Shown here piece after piece: positions 8,562 to 14,610 of a stretch of DNA of 14,610 bases; within the stretch, counting starts at the first letter, position 1, and each line of letters starts with the position of its first letter. A program made the position numbers and the translations under genes. The DNA is taken from positions 1 to 14,610 of the forward strand of contig JAJJLU010004341.1 of assembly GCA_023807065.1 (NCBI GenBank), written 5' to 3'. Under the pieces are notes generated by a model, which was not told where the DNA came from, did no database searches, and saw only the letters and a program-made list of their open reading frames with translations. This DNA comes from Isotricha intestinalis. Taxonomy: Eukaryota > Ciliophora > Litostomatea > Vestibuliferida > Isotrichidae.

Positions 8562-9128
8562 ATGGGAGTTTGTTGTGGAAACGAAAAAAAGAACGTACGT
8601 CGTTCAAGAAATACAGAAACATCTAAAAAAAATAATTTAAAAAAAACAGATCCAAACTCATCAAATAATTTAGAGATAAATATAAATGAAAGGGAAAAAA
8701 TATTAAAAAGAGGAATAACACATGAATTAAAAAATTTGATAGATAATTTTGATGAAGATATAAATAGTTATGTATTTGGTCAAAATAAAACTTTATTAAT
8801 TGAAGCATGTATAGTTTGTCCTAATTCAGAGGTTATTGATTTAATTATGGAAAAAGGAGCTAATATTAATTGTCAAGAATATCAAACTGGAAATACTCCT
8901 ATTTTTATTACTTCTCTTGATTTAAAAGTTGATTTTGTCCAAAAAATTTTAAAGTATCATCCTAATTTATCTCATAAGAATCATAATCAACAAGATATTT
9001 TTGAGTTTTTAAAATTTGAATTGTTTGATCAAAGAAAAAGTTTAAATAGAGAAATGAGTAAAGAAGAAAAAAAAAAATATGAACAAATCGAAAATATGTT
9101 AAAAAATGCTATTAAAAATCAGGATTAA
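8562..9128 (+). CDS. Small ankyrin-repeat protein with probable myristoyl/palmitoyl N-terminus
   Basis: This 188-residue protein starts MGVCCG. Gly2 is in place for N-myristoylation and Cys4/Cys5 for palmitoylation, with basic residues just after (KK at 9-10, RRSR at 13-16). That arrangement is common in proteins held on the inner face of membranes. A polar linker to about residue 48 follows. Then come degenerate ankyrin repeats: about 50-72, about 76-105 (with TLLIEA and MEKGANIN) and about 111-142 (TPIFIT in place of TPLHxA, then KYHPNLSHKN). The C-terminal tail is Lys/Glu-rich. I see no catalytic domain, so it is probably a membrane-tethered binding or scaffold protein. The ATG is fixed by the acylation motif and follows an A-rich leader. 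The ankyrin call is good; the lipid modification is inferred from the motif, and position 6 is Gly rather than the preferred Ser/Thr. Confidence 0.85.
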   Translation: MGVCCGNEKKNVRRSRNTETSKKNNLKKTDPNSSNNLEININEREKILKRGITHELKNLIDNFDEDINSYVFGQNKTLLIEACIVCPNSEVIDLIMEKGANINCQEYQTGNTPIFITSLDLKVDFVQKILKYHPNLSHKNHNQQDIFEFLKFELFDQRKSLNREMSKEEKKKYEQIENMLKNAIKNQD

Positions 9129-9376
9129 AATAAATTTTTTTTGTAATAAATATATATATAAAGATTTTATAATCTATATTAATAAAACTTGAATAATTAA
9201 AAGTTCAAAGGTCATTTATCAATAACAGATTTTAGAGAGATAAAGAGAAATTAAGTGAAATATTAAGAATAAATAAATTAGAAAAGGTTAAAAATATATT
9301 TTAAATAAAATTTAGATAATAATAGGATTTGAATATTAATTTTCAATATTTTTTCTGAACTTATGCCTTAATTCTT

Positions 9377-9389
9377 AGACATAATGTCT
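9377..9389. repeat. Short inverted repeat AGACAT/ATGTCT
   Basis: Perfect six-base arms are separated by one base. The arms contain G and C, which is uncommon in this AT-rich gap. It could be a protein-binding dyad or chance. The arms are too short for a stable RNA hairpin with a one-base loop. Confidence 0.5.
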
Positions 9390-9550
9390 TGTATTTAATT
9401 TTAAAAAATTAAATTAAATTATTTTATGAATTCTACTTTTTAAAACTATCTATTACTTATCTTTAAACAATTTTTAAAAAATAAATTTTATGAGTTTATA
9501 AAAAAAATTTTTATATCTTTAAAATTATAATAATTGATTTATATTATATA

Positions 9551-9579
9551 ATATGTTCCCGTTATAACGGAATCCATAT
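9551..9579. promoter_or_regulatory. Palindrome of two MYB-type AACGG half-sites in an imperfect dyad
   Basis: The core CCGTTATAACGG at 9559-9570 is a perfect 12-base palindrome. Each strand carries TAACGG, which fits the vertebrate c-MYB site (YAAC[G/T]G) and contains the AACGG core bound by plant three-repeat MYBs. The core is flanked by ATATG on the left (9551-9555) and CATAT on the right (9575-9579), extending the symmetry with three- and four-base spacers. It lies 209 bases beyond the end of the gene for a three-repeat MYB protein. Seen: the palindrome and half-sites. Inferred: MYB binding. A role in 3'-end structure is an alternative. Confidence 0.4.
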
Positions 9580-9778
9580 ATAAATTATGTTATATTATAA
9601 AATTATAAAAATTTATTCTTTCCAAATAAAAATATTTTTTCCATTTATTTAACAATCAATCAAAAGAAAATTCTAATAAAACTATTAACAAAAAATGAAT
9701 AAAATTATTATAACAATATAGACAATATATATTTAATCCCAAATAAAAATAATTGTTTTTGAAACTCAATATTTTTTC

Positions 9779-10573
9779 TTACATATAATAATAATCATCA
9801 TCAAAAGTATAACCAAAGAAATCATTGTTGAAAATAGTATTAATTTGATTATCAATATTTTTCCTTTCTTCTTTTTCTAAAATATTTTTAGAAAAAGAAA
9901 AAGGAGGATACGACAATTTCGAAATTGTCGAAGTTTCTTTGTTATTACTTAATGATGTTTCATTTGAGTAAACAAACTCATTTTTATTATTTCTATTTTT
10001 CTCAATATTATTTACATTTTTATTGATATAATTATTATTTATAATATTATCATTTTCATCTAATTTCTTCCTTTTTAAAGTAGAATGAAATCTATTTTTT
10101 ATCATATCAGTTGTTCTATCTTTAAAATAATTATGTATTTTTGACCATTTAGGACCAAATTTTTCATATAAATTTAAAAGTAAATTATCTTCTTCAACTG
10201 AAAATTTATTTTTATTTATATTTGAAGCTAAAACATTTATATATCTATCTCTTATTTGTTTTCCTGTTCGAGTTTTTATTATTTTACTTATTTTTGACCA
10301 TGATGTTCCATATTCCTTTATTAATGATAAAATTAATTCATCTTCTTCTTTCTTCCAAAAACCTTTTTTTATTCCTGGTCTTATTCTCTTATATCTACTA
10401 AAACATTGAAGAGGATTTTTTTTCTTAAAGTATGATGATATTTTCTTCCAATTTTTTTCATTATTTTCTTGTACTATGTTTATTAACTTTTCATCCTCTT
10501 CTTTTGACCATTTTTTCTGATTCCTTACCTTTTTTATTGAAAATATCTTTTGTTTTCGTTTATTATCTATCAT
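9779..10573 (-). CDS. R1R2R3 (three-repeat) MYB DNA-binding protein
   Basis: This 264-residue protein carries three MYB repeats near the N-terminus, like c-MYB and plant 3R-MYBs. R1 spans about 22-64 (W22, W42, Y61), R2 about 73-115 (W73, W92, Y111) and R3 about 124-166 (F124, W143, F162). The third aromatic of every repeat is Tyr or Phe instead of Trp, and R3 begins with Phe, both known variations. The recognition-helix segments RTGKQIRDRY (R2) and RTTDMIKNRF (R3) are clear. After the repeats comes an Asn/Lys-rich disordered tail and a short acidic, aromatic end (DDDYYYM) that could act in activation. It should be a nuclear sequence-specific regulator; targets are unknown. The start is the first ATG after an A-rich leader. 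The coding sequence contains a perfect 20-base palindrome at 9911-9930. Confidence 0.93.
   Translation of the reverse strand: MIDNKRKQKIFSIKKVRNQKKWSKEEDEKLINIVQENNEKNWKKISSYFKKKNPLQCFSRYKRIRPGIKKGFWKKEEDELILSLIKEYGTSWSKISKIIKTRTGKQIRDRYINVLASNINKNKFSVEEDNLLLNLYEKFGPKWSKIHNYFKDRTTDMIKNRFHSTLKRKKLDENDNIINNNYINKNVNNIEKNRNNKNEFVYSNETSLSNNKETSTISKLSYPPFSFSKNILEKEERKNIDNQINTIFNNDFFGYTFDDDYYYM
9911..9930. repeat. Perfect 20-base palindrome inside the MYB coding sequence
   Basis: CGACAATTTC is followed directly by its own reverse complement GAAATTGTCG. It encodes roughly residues 215-221 (STISKLS) of the MYB protein, in the disordered tail after the repeats. Three serines there use TCG, a codon that is rare in these genes, so the G/C bases at the arm ends are unusual for the surroundings. 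Confidence 0.75.
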
Positions 10574-10756
10574 TTTTTTTTATTTTTTTATATTATAGAT
10601 AATATTATTAACTTTATTAAAAAGGAGTTTTACAATAAAACTAAATTTTAATTTAATCACATAAATGATTTTTTTTATATATATAATAAAGGAATAATAA
10701 AAAAATATTAAAAAAAAAAAAAAATAAATTTCAAAAAATAATAAATTTTAAATATT

Positions 10757-11128
10757 TTATTGATGATATAACTGATTAGCTCTTTCTCTTGCAATTTCAT
10801 AAGTTAACGAACTTCCAGAGCATCTTTTTCCTTGAGTAAAAGAAAAATCAGGTTTAGCACTTTGATTAAAAGAACCATTACAATTCTGATTATCAACAGG
10901 AGCATCACCCCCATATTTCATATTGAAATCAACAAAAGACCAAAAATTTTTATAAGATTGATCAAAAGCTTGTTTTTGAACTGTTGTATCATGAAGCAAA
11001 ATTCTAGAGTCAAGACCCACAAATTTATTTATCATATCTAAAGGAATTGGTTGTTTGTAAACATCGTTTGGATCATCTTTTCTTATTTCTGAAAGGTTAT
11101 TTAATGTTGAGACATATTGTGAATGCAT
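10757..11128 (-). CDS. Uncharacterised 123-residue protein with balanced composition
   Basis: I do not recognise this protein. It differs from its neighbours in having little Asn/Lys bias, full use of Gly, Pro, Asp, Trp and His, and more G/C-ending codons (GTC, AAC, GAC, TTC, TGC, and CAG twice). Such codon use often marks a conserved, well-expressed gene. Residues about 20-60 contain DVYKQPIPLDMINKF and GLDSRILLHDTTVQKQAFDQ. The middle has WSFVDFNMKYGGDAP, then two isolated cysteines (NCNGSF, KRCSGSS), and a charged helix near the end (YEIARERANQLYHQ). I see no signal peptide, membrane span or metal-binding cluster. The start is the first ATG after a nearly pure A/T leader. It lies between the MYB and NF-YA genes on the same strand. 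Confidence 0.8.
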   Translation of the reverse strand: MHSQYVSTLNNLSEIRKDDPNDVYKQPIPLDMINKFVGLDSRILLHDTTVQKQAFDQSYKNFWSFVDFNMKYGGDAPVDNQNCNGSFNQSAKPDFSFTQGKRCSGSSLTYEIARERANQLYHQ

Positions 11129-11489
11129 TTTTTTTTATTTATTTTTTTTATTTATATTTTTTTTATATTAAATTTATTTACTGTTTATTTTTTGTTTAAC
11201 ATAATTAAAAAGATTAAATATTTACTTTTAAATACATAAAGTACTTTTGATGATATAAAGAAATAAAAAGAAGAAAAAGAAAAAAGTATATTAAAATATT
11301 TTTTCTATATTAATTGTTTTTTAATTAAATATTATTTATATAAAAAGTAATAAAAGGTTTTAATAATGAATAATATAATGAATCTAATTTAAAATATTTT
11401 ATATTATTATAAAAGTAAATTGAATATAAAGAATTAAATTTAATTTATATAATGATTTATTTTTTAAACTTTTAATTAATACATCTTCA
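11129..11489. other. Intergenic spacer between NF-YA and the 123-residue gene
   Basis: This 361-base AT-rich spacer should hold the NF-YA 3' end and the promoter of the 123-residue gene, both read on minus. The first 40 bases next to the 123-residue gene are nearly pure T on plus, giving an A-rich leader. A purine-rich (AAGAAGAAAAAG-like) patch lies at about 11265-11286. I see no gene. Confidence 0.5.
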
Positions 11490-12098
11490 CTAAAAAATTT
11501 TCATTTTTTCAGAATCATGAATAGTATTAATAGAAGTGAAACTTGTTTTATATGATAAAGTTTCATTACAATTTTTAGTGTCCTCCTCTTTATTATTATT
11601 ATTTTCTTGTTTTAAAATTTCTTTTTCTCTTTTACTTAAAAATCTTCCTCTTTTTCCTCTTTCTCTATTCATTGCATGTTTATGTCTTGATTCATGTAAA
11701 TAATTATTTTTTTTAATATCATTTAAATGATATAATTCATTTAATTTTTTTCTTTTTTCTCTTCTCTTTAATATTCTATAATATTGTCTACTATTTACAT
11801 AAATATATTCATTATCATTTAAAGACTTTATTGGTATTTTTATATTATAATAATCTTTTTTAAAAAGAGAATATTTTTCAAAACCATTTAAATAAGGAAT
11901 TTTAGAAAAATTTCTATAATAATCTGGATTATCATATATTGAAGAATCAACGTAAACACAATTAACATAATTTATTTTAACCTGTTGATTTAGTTGATTA
12001 AAATTACAATTCATTGAATCTGATGTTTCCAAATTATGAAATATTTCATTTTGACTATGAAAATAATTTTCTTCTTTGTTTTGAGATTCACTTTCCAT
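11490..12098 (-). CDS. NF-YA / HAP2 (CBF-B) CCAAT-binding factor subunit
   Basis: This 202-residue protein holds the conserved NF-YA core. The A1 helix (about 99-120, YVNSRQYYRILKRREKRKKL) wraps onto the NF-YB/NF-YC histone-fold pair. The A2 element (about 133-154, with YLHESRHKHAMNRERG then GRFLS) reads the CCAAT box from the minor groove. Both match the family almost residue for residue. Small differences: the linker between A1 and A2 is 13 residues, against 12 in the human protein as I recall it, and the human RGEGGRF is RGKRGRF here. Outside the core the protein is Asn/Lys/Glu-rich and probably disordered, and it is short beside animal NF-YA. It acts in the nucleus as a trimer; no partner subunit is in this window. 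It is divergent from the TPS-like gene across 146 bases. Confidence 0.95.
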   Translation of the reverse strand: MESESQNKEENYFHSQNEIFHNLETSDSMNCNFNQLNQQVKINYVNCVYVDSSIYDNPDYYRNFSKIPYLNGFEKYSLFKKDYYNIKIPIKSLNDNEYIYVNSRQYYRILKRREKRKKLNELYHLNDIKKNNYLHESRHKHAMNRERGKRGRFLSKREKEILKQENNNNKEEDTKNCNETLSYKTSFTSINTIHDSEKMKIF

Positions 12099-12244
12099 TT
12101 TTTCAGATTTATTATTTACACCTCTTTTATTTATTTTTTTATTGAATATCTAATTAGATAATTTAAAAAAAATTATTAAAAATAACTTATTTAAAACATT
12201 AATTAAATCATTTATTGTATTTTGTATTTTTTATTTATTTGATT
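12099..12244. promoter_or_regulatory. Shared divergent promoter region of NF-YA and the TPS-like gene
   Basis: These 146 bases separate two start codons pointing away from each other, so both promoters must lie here or inside the genes. The sequence is AT-rich. I find no CCAAT or ATTGG and so no sign that NF-Y controls this pair directly. No ATG occurs between 12099 and 12244 on plus, which supports 12245 as the first start of the TPS-like gene. Confidence 0.4.
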
Positions 12245-14610
12245 ATGAAATATTATATAAATTTAATGGAAGGACAATCCTGTTTAGTACAGTTTAAATA
12301 TAAATGTAATATAAACAATGAAGAAGAAATAAGAGTAATTGGAGGAAATGAAAAAATAGGAAATTGGAGTGTAGGAAATGCAAAAAAAATGAAATTTGAT
12401 TCAAATGAAAATATTTGGATTTCAGATAACATTTCTTTGCCTCAAAATATTACAATAGAATATAAGTATACAATATTTAAAAATAATCAATTAATTAAAT
12501 GGGAAGAATTACCATTTAATAATAATAGAAAAATAAATACAGAAAATAAAACAAAATTAGTTATATTTGATAAAGAAAATGATCCAAATGGAATAATTGA
12601 AAAATCTGATAATATTAATAATATCAAAGAACAAGAAAAAAAAGAAGAAAATGAAAATAAAAAAGTTGAAGAAGATGATAAATATAAAGATTTAAATTAT
12701 GAATCATTTATTGAAGATGATGAAAATGATGCAAGAAGACATTCTTTTCATGGAAAAGAATATTCAGAAGGTGAAGATCAAGTTATTATGGTAAGCTTAT
12801 ATTTACCATATAATGGAGTTAAAATAAATGATAAATTTGAAATTCAAATTACAAATGACCCTTTGTATCATACTTTACATAAATTGATTGCAAATAGTAA
12901 AAATGTAAAATGGTTTGGAACAATAAAAAATCAAAATTTACTTTCTGAAGAAGAAAAAAGTGAAATATCAAAGAAATTAGAAGAAAAAAATATGTATTTA
13001 TTGAATTATGATGTAGAATTATTTAAAAAAATCCAAAAATTATTTACAGATATATTTGAACCAATATTTCATTATCAATCATTTTCTCCAAATATATTAG
13101 ATGAAATATCAAATTTTGAAGAATATTGGGAAGCATATTTAAAATTAAGTGAATTAATAAGTGATCAAATAATAAATTATATAAATGAACATACATTAAT
13201 ATATTTACATGATTATCCAATGTTTTTAGTTCCTTCAATTTTATATTCTAAATGTGCTAAAAATTGTTCTGAAGAAATTTTCCAAAATTTATCAATTGGT
13301 CTTTTTATTCATGCAACTTTTCCATCATATGAAAATTTTAAAAAATTACCTTATAGAGAAGAAATATTAAAATCAATAATGAATTGTTCAGTTATTGGTT
13401 TTCAACAAATGATCACAGTAGAAATTTTTTAGTTACTTGTAAAAGATTATTATCAATTAATTATGAATCTACTTTAAATGGTGATATTGCAGTTAATTAT
13501 TTTGGAAGAACAGCAATGATTAGAGTACATAAAGTCACTCCTGAAATTGATTATATTAAAGAAGATTCTTCAACTGAAGAATTTAAAAAATTTTATGATA
13601 GAATTAAAAATAAATATCCAGATAAAAGTATTTTTGTCTCTGTTGATGATATGAAATTGTTATCTAATATAAAAACAAAAATGGAAGGATATAAAAAATT
13701 CTTAGAAGATTTAGGAGATAATGTTTCAAAATGTGTATATTTATTATTTATAAGAATAAGTACAGATGAATTAGATAAAGAAGGAAAAATTTTTCAAGTA
13801 GATGAAAGTCAAAAAGAAATGTTAGAAAAAATAGATGAATTATGTAAAGAAATAAAAGAAGAATTTGGAGAGAATGTAATAGATGTAATAAAAGAAAAAT
13901 TATCATATGAAGAGAGATTAGCTGTTTTTGCAAGTTCAAATTGTTTAGTTAGAACTTCAAAACAAGAAAGTTATTCTTTAGGGGTTTATGAATTTTTAAT
14001 TTTAAAAAAATTATTCAATCAAGAAAATAATTTTTCATATATGCTAAGTGAATTATCAGGAATGACTTCTTCACTTGCTTCTTCTGTTAAAATTAATCCT
14101 TATGATTATGATTCTGTTTATAAAGGTTTTATTCAAGCTTATCAAGATATTTATGGAGAAAAAGATCAAAAAGATAAATTAACTATTGATAAAGATTTTT
14201 CACATGTTATGAAATCATCATGTAAAAAATGGTTAAATTCCTTTTTAAAAGATATTAAAAATACAAAATTATCAGATGAAAATACTTTTTATATGGGAGT
14301 AGGAGAAGGATTAGATTTTAAATTAATGAAAATGAATTCAAATTTCGAGCAATTAAATAAAGATTTAATAATGTCGTTTTATAAGAAATCAAATAGAAGA
14401 TTAATATTTTTAGATTATGAAGGAACTCTTCCTTCAAGTGCACCATATTCAAAAAATGAGGAAAAAATAGCAAAAGGATATAGACCAAATGATGAAATAT
14501 TAAAAATATTAGAAAAATTATGTTCAGATGAAAAAAATATAGTATATATAATAACTGGAAGAGGAACAAATTTATTAACAAATTGGTTTGGTTCAGTTAA
14601 AAATTTAAAT
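12245..14610 (+). CDS. CBM20 + TPS/TPP-like protein (class II-like), partial, with a one-base frame break at about 13405
   Basis: The first frame runs 12245-13432 and the second from 13408 to the window edge, about 789 residues in all and still open. Domains: a CBM20 starch/glycogen-binding module (about 12-105; W41 in GNW and W86 in WE match the usual sugar-binding tryptophans); an acidic linker; a GT20 trehalose-6-phosphate synthase domain (about 172-700); and the start of a HAD trehalose-phosphatase domain with DYEGT at 724-728 and ITGRG. GT20 landmarks kept: HDY (D323), FIHATFPS (H356), SVIGF, FGRT, YEF (E583). Replaced, by alignment from memory: the Trp of LWP is E272, the Arg and Lys of the UDP-glucose site fall in VDDMKLLSN (D469, S474), and Asp of RDGMN is E575. 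Plant class II TPS proteins share the VDDM change, so a regulatory, sugar-sensing role is more likely than synthesis. ATG 12266 is an alternative start. Confidence 0.85.

Larger units (their letters stand above)
9129..9778. other. Convergent intergenic region between ankyrin and MYB genes
   Basis: These 650 bases lie between two genes that converge, so they hold both 3' ends and no required promoter. The DNA is AT-rich with long A/T runs. Two structured elements stand out: AGACAT-A-ATGTCT at 9377-9389, and the GC-containing palindrome at 9559-9570 inside a longer imperfect symmetric block. I see no gene. Confidence 0.5.

Noticed and set aside
12215..12244. A non-ATG (TTG) start that would extend the TPS-like protein by ten residues
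   Set aside because: TTG starts are not expected in a eukaryotic nuclear gene. ATG at 12245 or 12266 explains the CBM20 domain fully.
13044..14581. Minus-strand open frames opposite the TPS-like gene
   Set aside because: They are shadows, rich in Leu/Phe/Ile, opposite a frame with continuous TPS/TPP similarity.
1..14610. Mobile elements, CRISPR arrays, telomeric repeats and viral genes
   Set aside because: I found no transposase, integrase, reverse transcriptase, terminal repeats, regularly spaced repeats or telomere-like tandem units.

Overview
This window looks like nuclear DNA from an AT-rich, intron-poor, single-celled eukaryote. Genes are close together on both strands. Every coding region I accept is one uninterrupted reading frame, apart from one single-base break, and I see no convincing intron. 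Start codons sit behind A-rich leaders. The long SEC23 frame uses CAA for glutamine and has no in-frame TAA, TAG or TGA, and it ends where the family ends, so the genetic code looks standard. The content is eukaryotic: SEC23, importin alpha, NF-YA, a three-repeat MYB, an IQ-motif protein, and a tRNA-Gln with internal Pol III boxes and a T-run terminator. I cannot name the organism. A protist (a standard-code ciliate, an amoebozoan or a metamonad) fits better than a fungus or plant.

Layout, left half. Positions 1-706 are mostly AT-rich DNA with a short coding-like relic at about 448-584. Next come a divergent importin-alpha-like gene (minus), a tRNA-Gln(CUG) (minus) and a 145-residue orphan (plus). 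About 1 kb without a gene follows, then an Asn/Lys-rich IQ-motif protein (plus), SEC23 of the COPII coat (plus) and a small ankyrin protein whose N-terminus looks dually acylated (plus).

Layout, right half. A 650-base convergent gap holds a GC-rich palindrome made of two MYB-type half-sites. Three minus-strand genes follow: an R1R2R3 MYB protein, a 123-residue orphan with unusually balanced codon use, and an NF-YA (HAP2) subunit. NF-YA is divergent, across about 146 bases, from a large trehalose-6-phosphate synthase/phosphatase-like gene that runs off the right edge.

The genes do not form one pathway. The notable cluster is on the right: two transcription-factor genes within 2.4 kb, one beside a possible site for its own protein class, and a starch-binding (CBM20) TPS/TPP protein. 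Several sugar-transfer residues of that protein are replaced, and its reading frame is broken by one missing base with about 400 clean codons beyond. I found no mobile element, CRISPR array or clearly new multi-gene system.
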